Positions 22,664 through 34,300 of a DNA stretch of 64,000 bases are shown here, piece after piece. The DNA is from Arcuatula senhousia (lineage: Eukaryota; Mollusca; Bivalvia; Mytilida; Mytilidae). The DNA lies in contig CAXARO010000193.1 of NCBI GenBank assembly GCA_963971305.1, positions 1-64,000 on the forward strand, given 5' to 3'. Every line of letters starts with the position of its first letter. Position 1 is the first letter of the stretch. A model generated the notes under the pieces. That model saw only the letters and a program-made list of their open reading frames with translations. It was not told where the DNA came from and made no database searches. The position numbers were made by a program, and so were the translations under genes.

Positions 22664-23095
22664 TCAAATTTGAAGATATCTAATTTATCTTATTAAGTAT
22701 TAAGATATCTTTAATTTTCATAAGATATCTTATTTAATTTGAAAGTAAATAAGATATCTCTATTAGTTTATAAGATATATCTGTTAATTAATAAGATATC
22801 GTATAAAGTATATAGAGATATCTTATATATTAAATAAGATATCTTTTATAGTTAATAAGATAGTTCATAAATTAATAGAGATATCTTATATCTTAAATAA
22901 GATATTTTATATATTTAATAAAATATCTTTATAAACATTTTAATAAGATATCTCACTTAATATTAGGATATCTCATTTAATAAATCAGATATCTCAATTA
23001 ATATATAAGATATCTCATTTTGTTATCAAGATATCTCAATTAGTTCATAAGATATCTTATTTAACTAAATAAGATATCTCGAAATTGAATAAAAA
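22664..23095. repeat. Palindromic AAGATATCTT array (copy A)
   Basis: About 25 imperfect units of the form AAGATATCTTA/TTAATAT are spaced 15-25 bases apart. Since AAGATATCTT is its own complement, the array can fold in many ways. It is shorter than the array in copy B (51505-52048 plus 59565-59640). Confidence 0.85.
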
Positions 23096-23805
23096 TTGAT
23101 AATGGCGTGCCATAGGTGCAATCATTTTGGGTAAAAGTTACCTGCTTTTCTTTTTATTTCTTTTTATTTGTCTGTTAACTGTTTTCGCCATTTTTATCAG
23201 GCTATTACATGTTTAGGGAAATTTGCAAAATTTTAACCTTTTAACGGATCCCCTCTTGTCCCCCTCAGAAATTAGGGGCCCAAAAGGGACAAAATCCTAC
23301 TTTTTTATTTGAGGTACGATTTTGAAAGTTTTTTGTCATATATTAGATACAACATGGAGGATAAATTTCTTCTTGACCCTCCTTTTCTGTTTAGCAATTA
23401 GGGGTCAAAAGGGGGCGAAATTAAAACTTAAATTTTTTATCTGTTTTTTTTGTGTGTGTGTTTTTTTATTCTTGTTAGATATAAGAACTAAATATTTTTA
23501 TTTCTAAATATTCATTGTCAGTGTATAAATTGGGTTGCATGTGACAAATATGATTTGTCAGTCCACTATAGGATGCAAGTGTCAAAAACTATTAACTGTC
23601 CATATTGGGACTAGAACATACAGGGTTCAACGTTTTGCCATGCGACACATGGCCAGACATCGATTGGTCTTGTTTTTTAAATACATGTAACTCAAAAACG
23701 GTGACAGATAATTAACATTAAGCAAAAGTGTTCAGCTCCTCACTAGCTACCTGTCCTGAAATTTATGGAAGATATAACCACCAATGTAGGAGTTATTGCC
23801 CTTTT

Positions 23806-24775
23806 TAGCTCAACTGAACCGAAGGGTCATGTGAGCTATTGCCACCACTTGGCGTCCAGCAATTCGAAGCTGGCATTTCTCCTGAAATCAGAGAAATCAA
23901 ACTCGGTATAGTTGTTTATCGGTATATTTGCTACAAAACTATCATTTGGATTTTCGATTCGTAAGAAAACATGGTCGCCTTGGCTAAAAATTGAACATAG
24001 AGGTAAATTTAGTTTATTCACAAATTACTTAAAGAGCAAAAGGTGTTCAGCGCTTCAAGATCTATATGCCCTGAAATTTTGAAGAAGATCCAACAACTCA
24101 TGTAGGAGTTATTGTCCTTATTCTGCATTTTGTTTCAAATTTTGCGCATATTAAGCTCAATATCTTGGAAAGTAGAAAGATTATTTAAAAAATTGATTTA
24201 CATATCGTTAGGCGCACAAAGATCTACACAACCTGTAAAGGATCGAAGTTGGAGAATCGTTGAAGATTCGTTCCTTTTCGGAGTTATTCCCATCAGAACG
24301 TAAAATTGACCATTTTTATAGTCTTTATTCATTAATTCCTTTAATTGCAACCAAACTAAGTATAATTGGCATGAGTGCAACAAAACTGTTGTTTGATTTT
24401 TTTGATTTGTAAAAAAAAACATGGCTTTCATGGCTAAGAATAGAATATAGGGGTAAATTGAAGTTTTTTTTTGCAAATAACTCAAAAATGGTGACAGATA
24501 TCAAAATTCTAATGGGAAACAAAAGTGTTAAGGACCTCAAGATCTACCTGCCCTGAAAGTTTGAAGAAAGATGTAACCACCCATGTAGGAGTCTTTGCCT
24601 TTTTTTCTTGATTTAGAAAATAAATGTACTTATTAAGCACAATATCTCGAAAAATATTAAAGATATATGAGAAATTTAAAGTACATGTCATTAAGCACAT
24701 AAAGATCAACAAAATCTGTCATAGGGTCAAAGTTGTCTGACCCCTACTTTTAGGAGTACTTCACCTTAGAGCGTC
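23806..24775 (+). repeat. Dispersed repeat with CTCAACTGAACC end, truncated (copy A)
   Basis: It begins with AGCTCAACTGAACCGAAGGG and follows the complete copy at 61918-63844 until 24775, where it stops abruptly at the duplication breakpoint. It is non-coding. Confidence 0.6.
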
Positions 24776-25430
24776 TCACAAAAAATAAGATGAGTGTTAT
24801 AATTAAATTTACCACCACAAAGCCGGGATGTATTCAAGAATTCCGACCAGTACCTCCCCGTGGTGGAAAACGGGCCCTGCATCTATCGATAACAAAGGAT
24901 ACTATGGAGCAGCTTACACTGGCGGTGGTGTGTCATGGGCATGACGACCCATGAGACTTAGCGAGTCTTTAGCAGTTATACTGCTATAGTCGCTGCAGAG
25001 GGGCATTTCCCTACAGTCACGACTATAAAATCCAATCAGACAAAGCCGGGTTAGTCTATGGACTTATGCAGTCAACTGAAATTGCGTGGAGGAAATCGGG
25101 ACAAAAGGTCAATCGGGGATTGGATTTTTTATTGCCTTGTAATAAGGAATGATGGATACTGTACGGACATTTTAGCCTTCGGTTGGTCTACAATGGGTTG
25201 CAAATAGCCTTATGACCACGACATTCATTACCGCCTGGGGTACACATCCAAGCCAATTTTTTTCTTAAAGCAGCCTGACCCGATGTCATATTTCATAGCA
25301 AGATTTAGTGTACTGCTGCTGTGGCCCTATTCACCATCCGGAGACCGCATGGGTCCGGTCTAAAATAACGTTCATAAAAAATAGGTAACGGCGTCTAAAG
25401 TAAACAGGAATACGATAAAAGCTTTCTTTA
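24776..25430. other. GC-richer segment of unknown nature
   Basis: This stretch is clearly richer in G and C than its surroundings and contains runs such as CCAGTACCTCCCCGTGGTGG and GTGTGTCATGGGCATGACGA. No open frame of useful length or RNA gene is supported. It may be part of an unrecognised dispersed repeat. It lies just downstream of the C1q gene. Confidence 0.4.
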
Positions 25431-25444
25431 TTAAGATGTTTTTA

Positions 25445-28400
25445 TTAATCAATGGAGAAACCAGAAAAAGAAGTATACCCAGATCCATGAAGAGCTTCTC
25501 CACCAAGACCATGCATGTGACGAACAAATATGACGTCATTTTTACGACACTGGACTACCATATTCATGGTTCCGGAAACGCCGGTGCTGTACCCATAATT
25601 CCTTCCAATGACCTCACCATTCTTCATCACTTCTGTGTGAACGGTTCCTCCTGTAGAAAACATCGTGGTTGAAAAATGGTAAAGTCCATCGCGAGGCACC
25701 GTAAATACACCAGTGTTGTTATTAAAACTTGAGGCCGTGTCGGTGATGGTTTTGTCGAAATGAATCGTCTGTTCTTGTCCTAGATTTGAATGTTGTGAAA
25801 GTGTTGCATAGAAACCAACAGCTTGGTGGTCCGTCCCTAAAAAGATGATTCAAAACTATTCATGACTACACAAATTACTTACTTGAAGTTGCACATCACT
25901 TCTTAAACTCAAGTTACTTATAGTTGCACTTCACTTCTTAAATTTAAGTACAAACCTGCCTTAGCAGCCACCTCTATTAACCTGTCTTATACAGCCACAT
26001 ATTTTTGTCCCTTTCTATGATGAAATCAACAAAAATGAACCTGAATTAAGCAGTCACCTGTCTTAAGTGGCCAATTTTTCACGTCCCAAGGGTGACCTCT
26101 TAAAACAGGTTTGACTGTAGTAACAATTCTAATATTAATGTTTTCATAATGTTCCGATATTGGTGATGTTGTTATATATATCAATCGGTCTTTCTGTGTC
26201 GAGGAATAGCAGAAAAAAACCCAGTTGTACCGTTCCAGGTAAACAAGATTGCTACGCGTAGCCAATGTCCCCCGCCGCAGCATTAAAGTTGAAAACTTAC
26301 GTACTAAAATTTGAATAATTAAAATGGCAGTGCCATATGATTACCTTCATATCATGGCTAACCATCTTACAAAATTTCATGAAAATCTGAGTTCACAAAG
26401 TGTTCCTATGACCTATAAAGTGAACAAATCGATTAAGTCCCACAACTCCTATAAAATTTGTTGAATCAAAATGGTGGTGCGATATGATCAACAACATATC
26501 ATGACAACCAATCCTACAAAATTTCATCAAAATCCGTTCAGCAATCTCAGAGGAGTTGCACTCACAAAGTGGTCCTATGACCTAAAATGGACAAAGTCGA
26601 TAAATGCCCATAACTTCTTAACAATTTGTTGAATCTAACTGGCAGTGCGATATGATCAACTACATATCATGCAAACAATCCTACAAAATTTCATCAAAAT
26701 CCGTTCAGCAGTACAGAGGAGTTGCGCTCACAATGTGTTCATATGGCCTAAAATGGACAAAGTCGATAAATGGCCATAACTTTAAAAAAATGGCGAATAT
26801 AATGGCAGTGCGATATGATCAACTACATATCATGACAAACAATCCTACAAAATTTCAACAAAATCCGTTGAGCGGTCTCAAAGGAGCTGTGCTCACAAAG
26901 TGTTCCTATGACCTAAACTTAACAAAGTCGATAAAGTTCCATAACTCCTATAAATTTTTTATAATCAAAATGGCGGTGCGATATGATCAACTACATATCA
27001 TGACAAACAATCCTACAAAATTTCATCAAAATCTGTTCAGCAGTATCAGAGGAGTTGCGCGCACAAAGTGTTCCTATGGCCTAAAATGGACAAAGTCGAT
27101 AAATGCCCATAAATCCTAAAAAATTGTCGAATCTAAATGGCAGTGCGATTTGATCAACTACATATCATGACAAACAATCCTACAAATTTTCATCAAAATC
27201 CATTGAACGGTCTCAGAGGAGTTGCGCTCACAAAAGTGTGACGGACGCACGGACACACGGACGGACGGACGGACAAAGACCATTTGTATGTCCCTCCGTC
27301 GCGTTGAGGGGACAAAAAGAAAATCGCAATAGTTTAAATATATAATTGTGTTGAGACGCTAACACAAAAGTCATCCAAAATGGCCTTGGATGGTAACCCA
27401 TTTCAATCAGTATAATAAAATATGCCTAGATATCAAATTTCGTTGAAATTGGGAGAAGTTGACTTTTAACTAGGCAGGAGTGTAGTAAAATGGCTACAAT
27501 TTTGAAAAACCAGAAATTTGATCTTTAGTCTGATAGCATCATTGAACTCAGCATACCCATTTGCCCAAAATAACCCATTTTTATTACAACACAACAATTT
27601 TTAACTTTTTCAGTGTTCTATTTTAGTATTAACGATCACCATTTAAAACGGCAACCATTAAAAAAAATCATACGTTGTTTGCTCATCTTTGAGTGACACT
27701 CTTTCATATGATTGAGTATGGCATCTCTGAGAGATAAGGGTACATGTTCAATGTCGAAATCAATGAGTCGCCAAAACTCTGTTTTGCCGGGCGACTTAAC
27801 ACTAAAAGTTCCTAAAATAATTCTTTTTTCGTTATCAGCCACTAGTTGAAAAGTTCAAAATTGAGTTAAAAGATATGGTGGTTAATTGTTTTAATTAGTG
27901 TTTGACTGGCCTGCTGTACTGAGATGATCACCTCAATATCCCTATTGTGTCTCGCAACTATGTTCTATGGTCATTACCGGATCCTAAGATCGCAATGGAA
28001 GAGGGATGTTTGGCCCAATAAAACCTGGTTCAACCCACCATTTCGTTTGAAATGCCTGTACCAAGTCAGGACCATTGCGATCCACCAATTCTCCGGTATG
28101 ACTGATTCGTTTTTGTCATTTTCTCTGGACTATGAGATTGATCATTCAAGTTCGGTAGTTTTGTTCTTACTTTTATCGCATTCCTGATTTGTTTAACGTA
28201 ACCGACTGAAAATATGCATTTTCCACCAAAGTTCAGTTTTTCCACTAAAAAAAAAGTCATTTTCAGTCTCAAATTTCTATATTTCTGACTATCATTTTAC
28301 CATTCTTAGTTCCAATTTAATGTTGAAAAGGACATAAGACCATCAGGCAATTCAAAATCAGTGTACCACATGAACAATTACTCAACAAATATAGGAAAAC

Positions 28401-28573
28401 AAACCTGAGTTAGATTCCAGCTGTGTAACTTTGTCGGTCAGCATACGTATCTGAGCCTCCATCTGATGGTACATTGCAGCCATGTCATTTTCCAGCAACC
28501 GTTTGTCACTGTCTGCAAAGACCGTAATACACGAGAGTAGAAAACAAACGCTAAACCACTTCAGTTCAGACAT
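25445..28573 (-). CDS. Secreted C1q-domain protein (two exons)
   Basis: Exon 1 (28573-28405) encodes a signal peptide (MSELKWFSVCFLLSCITVFA) and a short coiled coil (MEAQIRMLTDKVTQLESN). It ends at a GTTTGT donor. Exon 2 (25836-25445) follows TTTTTAG and encodes about 130 residues of C1q fold: AVGFYATLS, FDKTITDTASSFNNNTGVF, VPRDGLYHFS, and the final HGSGYTSFSGFSID. The total is 186 residues, usual for bivalve C1q-domain proteins, which are secreted trimeric lectin-like factors of innate immunity. There is no collagen stretch. An AATAAA on the minus strand lies about 12 bases past the stop. The 2.6-kb intron holds two repeats. The frame is intact. Confidence 0.92.
25950..26122. repeat. Dispersed repeat with CTGTCTTAAG(C/T)GGCCA phrases
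   Basis: Several versions of 'CCTGTCTTA..CAGCCAC' and 'CTGTCTTAAGTGGCCA' follow each other, ending in AAACAGGTTTGACTGTAG. This pattern is familiar from mollusc genomes as a non-coding interspersed repeat. It sits in the C1q intron. Confidence 0.5.
26325..27240. repeat. Tandem repeat, about 165-bp unit, 5.5 copies
   Basis: The phrase GGCAGTGCGATATGATCAAC recurs at about 26325, 26471, 26641, 26803, 26972 and 27137. Each unit also holds CAATCCTACAAAATTTCATC and GAGGAGTTGCGCTCACAAAG. Apparent reading frames through it come from the periodicity. It sits in the C1q intron. Confidence 0.9.
27241..27300. repeat. (ACGG)n microsatellite
   Basis: A run built on ACGGACGG follows directly on the 165-bp tandem repeat and is followed by CGTCGCGTTGAGGGGAC. 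Confidence 0.8.
27905..28190. repeat. Dispersed repeat shared with 37630-37760
   Basis: GGTTCAACCCACCATTT followed by TGCCTGTACCAAGTCAGGA corresponds to AGTTCAACCCCGCCACAT and TGCCTGTCCTAAGCCAGGA at 37670-37710. The open frame through it has no recognisable product. GTTCAACCC resembles a polymerase III B box, but I cannot show an A box, so a SINE origin stays open. Confidence 0.5.
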
Positions 28574-28649
28574 GGTTGTAATAACGTAGTATCTATAAAA
28601 GTTTAATTCGTCTCTTTGTCGTGTTATCGTTAGAGATAAGAATGACATG

Positions 28650-31322
28650 ACCTAAAATCAGATTCTAAATGTATCTTGACAAGACATATTAACTTTATTA
28701 TTTGATTTGAAAGATGGATTCTGCTTTTTATATTGTAATTGGCGTTATGTCTTCTATTATATATATATTATTTTGTATTGTAGGATATTCATATGAAGAT
28801 GTGACGTTATTTTTATAACGAGTGGCGAATATACCCTCAGTAGAGTCTAGTTTGTCGTAGGAAGCAACTATCGGTCTTAGGAAAAGTGCTTAGCCCATAG
28901 AGCGTCAAATATGTGTACCTTAGGTGGCTAAAAAGGGTGGCTCTCGTCGGGTGTTGTCAGATCTGTCATACGGAAAGCCTGATCGCTGACGATACAAAAA
29001 ATGAAAGAAAAGAAGAAAAAAAAACTACAAACCTTGAGATATGAAAAGATGTTATGTAATGTTTATTTATTTTCAATCATGAGGGAAATTTAGACTTCGT
29101 AGATTTTAAATATATGAGTATGGTAATACAAGTACCACTACATTTTTCTCAGGCTTTTTTTTTACCTTGTGTTCGCTAAAAGGTGTTAGGTAAACTTCAT
29201 ATCAAAGTCGTGGAATCTTAGAACAACCCGAAATTCCCATTAAACCACTGAAGTTGATAGGCAGCAACTTTCTATCCAGCTATAAATTCAAACCTATCGG
29301 CTATCGAAAATCTCCAGTTGGCCCACGGTTAACCTCCGTTACATGCAAGGAAAAAAGAAATTGCACAGCTGTTTAGAGCTGATGATCCATTTGCACTTAT
29401 ATACTCATGGAAAAAAGAAACTATGCATGTCTTTTGGAAATAAATTGTACCCAAATTCCTCTTAATCAGAAAATTGTAAAAAATGCAGTTATCGAGTTGA
29501 AATTTTCACTGAATGTCGAGTGGCCCATGCAGATCATTTTTGGGTAAAAATCCGAACATTTTTGAATTCCAGTTTCTGAGATTTAAAAAAAACCCATTTT
29601 TTTACCCCCAGAAATCAAAATCAAAATTTTCATCCAAAATTTAAGCTTGTTACTTTCAATCACTTCAAAAATGTGTATTGCTTTCAAAATGAGATTTTGT
29701 GAATTTCAAGTTGACACTACCTGATTTCAAACTGCAAACAAAACATCTCTTAGGCGCCTAAAAATTAAGATTTTTGTCAAGATCATTAGGAAAATGGGGG
29801 CCAAAGTGTGTAAAGAGTGCCACGCCTTAAGCATGTAAAAGATCCCTACTACGAACATTTCCCTGGGAAAGTGGTCTAAAAGATTGATTTTTTCAATGTT
29901 TCCCGTTCCGCCCCAACATTTCAAATCATAATTTTATGTTCAAATATTGACAACAATATCATTGAGCTATTTAATAATAACAAATGTGTAGGCAGTTCTG
30001 AAGTAAAACTTTCCTCATGCTTTTAATTTAGTTTTCTTTGTATTGCAGTGCATAAGAGTTATAGTTGGTATTGATTGCAATAATTATTGTCATGTTCTGA
30101 CCCATGCCATTATTGAAGAATCTTACTCGATTAACACTTTTTCGAAAGTACTTGCTGCCCATCAACGCAAAGTTGACGAAAAGTATAGTAAGCTTTTCGT
30201 TTGATTTTCGGCATAAAAAAAATCCGTTTTCTTTTTCTTTTTGTTGTTGTTCAGAACTACAAATAACACCGAAAATAGTGTAAAAAATTGAATGCAAGTT
30301 TTAAAGTACTCAACGACTGTTATTTTCCCGCGAAAGTTGCATGTCATTCATTTAATGGTTAACACAACTTAAATTCTTGATTCTGCCATTAAGTTGAGTG
30401 CTAATAGTATGTTAAATATTAAATACGTTCTTACATCGAAGTAAAAACATGAAATGCAGGACACCCACATGAAATAGTTAACGTGTCATAACAAAGCCGC
30501 TCAAAGTGGGACAAATCTATCATTTGAAGATAAGAAAGTTGATTAAATCTAAGACTGCATGCGTAGATATTGTTATGCATACCAGAAATATAATGATTGT
30601 TTCAACTCATCTTTCTAATAATCATCGGCCTCACGAGTCTTTTAAGACCCAAAGAGGATATTAACATGAATGTGTATGTATTATTGGTATTATTGGAAGG
30701 TCAGTAATAACCAAAAGTGTCAAAAAGATGTACTCTTGCTTTTGTTCAAAAAGAGTTGGTACAAGGAAGCCAACACCTGTCAATTTATAGCCATTTATCA
30801 TTAAGTAAAATATGTGAAAATATTATGCTATGATTAATGTTTAATTTTGAAAAATTAAGAAAAAAAGATTTATGTTATGCAATTTTAGTAATAACAATTA
30901 AATTCTAATATCAGAAATGAGGAAAACATACGTTGATCTAATTTGTATTGTTTTAAAACATAATTGCAATTAGACCTACGATACATTCAAAAGGGCGTTT
31001 GGTTCTTTTGAGAAAAACCTCCACAATTATCCAACAAATATTTTATTTTTAGCACCTTATCATGTTATTGATTTAAATATTTTGTAAGTATAAAAAAGAA
31101 CTTAGAGAAGATATGTGCGTGATCTGTGTAAACTATAATTCCAATTCTTTCCAAAGAGTTAAAAGGTAAATATGACATAAACATACAAGTCGAACGGCTA
31201 CTACTCAAAATACGCAAAAGCTTTTTTATTTGAAAAAAATGTGTTATTGGAATATTTAGATATTGTTTTATGTTGACATCTTTCTTATCTTATCTTGTTC
31301 TACTTGTTGAAACCTTTTTCAG
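28650..31322. other. Intergenic DNA without a supported gene
   Basis: This lies between the C1q first exon and the first coding exon of the peptide gene. A patch near 29800-29860 (AGAGTGCCACGCCTTAAGCA) looks like a dispersed repeat. The untranslated first exon and promoter of the peptide gene should lie here, because its coding exon begins after an acceptor (CCTTTTTCAG), but I cannot place them. Confidence 0.6.
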
Positions 31323-31333
31323 AATCCTGAAGT

Positions 31334-34300
31334 ATGTTTGGGAAATCGTTTCTTATTATTTTGGTAATCGGATTGGTTGCGGTCTCGCTGGTTACAGGGA
31401 TATACACCCGACGTAGAGCGAAGATAAGACTTTCTTATAGCCCGAATAAATATCATATAAGAGGCGTAGGTAAGCAACTTAATCAAATATCTATTTTGAT
31501 ATTAGGGAAAGCGCAGGGATAATGTTTTGCTGTTTAATGCACGTATGTACCGTATGTATGCCGTTCATGTCCAGGATAATGGCAGCAGAAAGTTAAAAAT
31601 GGAGCCATTGATTGCATTGTGGATGGTGATTGTGTCGAATGTTTCGGAATTTTGATAATGCCCCTAGGGGCTGGGCTGCATTGGTAGCCTAAAGACACAT
31701 TATTCTTCTAGGTTATTTGGAATACGGAACTTAAACTTTGCTAAGTAGTTGCACTATGGATGTAAATTTTGCCGAAGATTTCGGAATTTTGATGATGTCC
31801 TAGGGGATGGGCTTCATAGGTAGCACCAGGGCACATAATTCCTTTGTCAAACAACTCCTCCTAGGTTATTTGAAATACAGAACTGAAACTTGGCTCAGTA
31901 ATTGCACTATATGGATGGATATCGTGCTGAAGGTTTGATAATGCCCCAAGCAGAGCTGGGCTAAATAGTTAGCCTAAGGGCACATTATTCCTCAATTCCT
32001 TTGTCATGCAACTCTCTCCAGGTTAATTGGAATATGGAACTTTATATAATGTGTCAGCCAAAATTACCTCAGAAATAGTTTAGATACATGTATTATACAT
32101 AAATTATCTTTATTTCTTATAAAACAATTTGCAGGTTAGTACTTCTGTCAATTCTCTTATTTGCCCCTTATACTATCAACACAAGAGGAGCGCGGGGATA
32201 TGCAGAGTGGCTGCTTCGACTTGGTTTTATCAAAGTACCGCCGGTACAATGTACTTGGAAGTCACATTTGAACGAAGGCAAGCGATTTGTGTTGTGGTTT
32301 ATAACTTTTTCGACAGAACTGAGACAATAATTCGATATGATTCGCAGGACAGCAGAAGGCAATTACTGAATTTAAATATATCTTTATTTATGTATGAATT
32401 ATGCTATCTTACAACGATATGAAATCGATATAACTACATGTTTTTTTCCGGTAACTTTTATCTGAGACAATAATTCGATATGGTTTTCTCAGCTTTTATA
32501 TTAAGCATTAATGGTTTTAATTTCTATAATTTGTATATTTGTATATTCCCGCTAAAATATATTTCCCTATCGCACAGGTGACTAAAGTAACATGATACAC
32601 AAAATGTAGTATTAAAAGGTTATAAAAATATAGCAAATACTATATCATCATTAAAAACGAAAGAAATAAACAAATCAAATAATAATAAGGGGTTATACTA
32701 ACATAGATAAGAAAGCTCGTTGACCAAAAAAAAAATGAATACACTTCTACCGGAGAGAGAATGCACAATAGGATAAGTTATATGTCTCGGGAAAAACGCG
32801 GATTGATTTCTACGAAATCCTTTACTATACTTTGGAATCCTTGACCTTCAAGTAAAAATCATATTGTATTTACTAATTATCGGCAAATCAAGACAAGAGC
32901 TATTTTCTACAAAAGATATAAAAAGACTCATGCGATTTATATGCGAAAGCAAAGCGTTGAACAATCTTTTATGCTTAATTGAATAACGAAAACCCCCATA
33001 ATCTATTAATTCTTACGGTTTAAATATCTATATATACCCTTATTCCCACAAAAAGAGACAATAACATAGAAACCTAGGGATTGGACTTTTATGCAATAAT
33101 GTACATGTTGTACTTGTAAAAAGCTAAGTTTTGAGTTTACGTTGAGTTTCAGTTCAAGGGGCATCGAAGACTTGTAAAAATGTGTCGTATAATTTTCTTT
33201 AATTCTTTAAGAAGGTTAAAGTAACTAAACGTTTAAAAGGAAAGTGGCCGATGGAGATACATGTCACCTATATTTTTAAATATTCGACATAAATCGCTTA
33301 AAACGAAAAAGTATAATATAATGAAACTACAGATGAAATATCAAGAGCCTGCAGAATAAATGTTTTGAAAGAAATTTGTATAAAAGCTAATTGTATATAA
33401 GATATTAGGTCTTCATTTATCATGAAGGTGTATATCGTCTGGAGTATAACCGCTTAATACTCTATAGTAGTATGAGATGAAACCAAATGTAAAGTATCTA
33501 GAATTGTCAAATGCCAATTAATATAAATATAAAGACACTGTTGCACAAAGTTGCTGTGAATTTCTGTGAAAAAATGTTTTGTGGTGCCACAAGACTACGG
33601 GAAATTCCAAAATGATTCTAAAATGTCGCTAGAAAAACGAGTTACATTAAATTTCGAACCACATGTGTTTCAGAAATATTTTCATTGAATTATGTCACCG
33701 TATCTTAAGCGACATTACATCTCAATTCCCCCGCTCAGTTCCAGGCACGTTTATTTTGTAGATCTTTTTTGTACAAATGTTTCTTTTGTCTTTGCCACAA
33801 CCACATGTAACGTTATCAAAGAAATACAAGTATTATTGTTTGGTTCAAATCTATTTTCTACTTTATAGCCCCAATATTTCAACAAAAATGGCATGTAGCG
33901 CGATATTGTTTTCATACTATATGCTATGAACATACACACCATTATTAACCGTAAAAATCTTAAAGAATTATAAGGGGCCTCATATCTCAATGCAAGTCTC
34001 ACTAATATATAGAACGCCATTGCTGACTTATGATGATGTTTTTCATTATGTGATGAGAATTCGTCATTATGTGATGATAATTTGTCAATTTGTGATGATA
34101 CTCTTCATTATGTGATGATACTTTGTCCTTATGTGATGATACTTTGTCATTATGTAATGATACTTTTTTATTATGTGATGATACTTCGTCATTATGTGAG
34201 GATACTTTGTCATTATGTGAGGATAATTTGTCATTAGGTGATGATACTTTGTCATTATGTGATGATACTTCGTCATTATGTGATGATACTTCATCATTAT

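Larger units (their letters stand above)
21236..24775 (+). repeat. Segmental duplication, copy A, right block
   Basis: The block matches 49346-62907 once three insertions in copy B are removed: a hammerhead repeat (50307-51124), the BEL element (52049-59559) and a TA-flanked element (60255-61828). At 22290/22291 and around 23715 copy A preserves the empty sites of the first and third. Similarity stops at 24775 inside a dispersed repeat, so the breakpoint lies within repeated DNA. No gene is seen in it. Confidence 0.9.

Noticed and set aside
26652..27119. 155-codon frame in the C1q intron
   Set aside because: It is a translation of the 165-bp tandem repeat and has no domain.
27900..28060. tRNA-derived SINE based on GTTCAACCC
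   Set aside because: Only a B-box-like phrase is visible and no A box at the correct distance, so it is listed only as a dispersed repeat.
27924..28187. 87-codon frame in the C1q intron
   Set aside because: It lies in a dispersed repeat also found at 37630-37760, and the frame is not kept there.
29727..29924. 65-codon minus-strand frame
   Set aside because: It overlaps a patch that looks like an interspersed repeat, with no signal peptide, domain or splice context.
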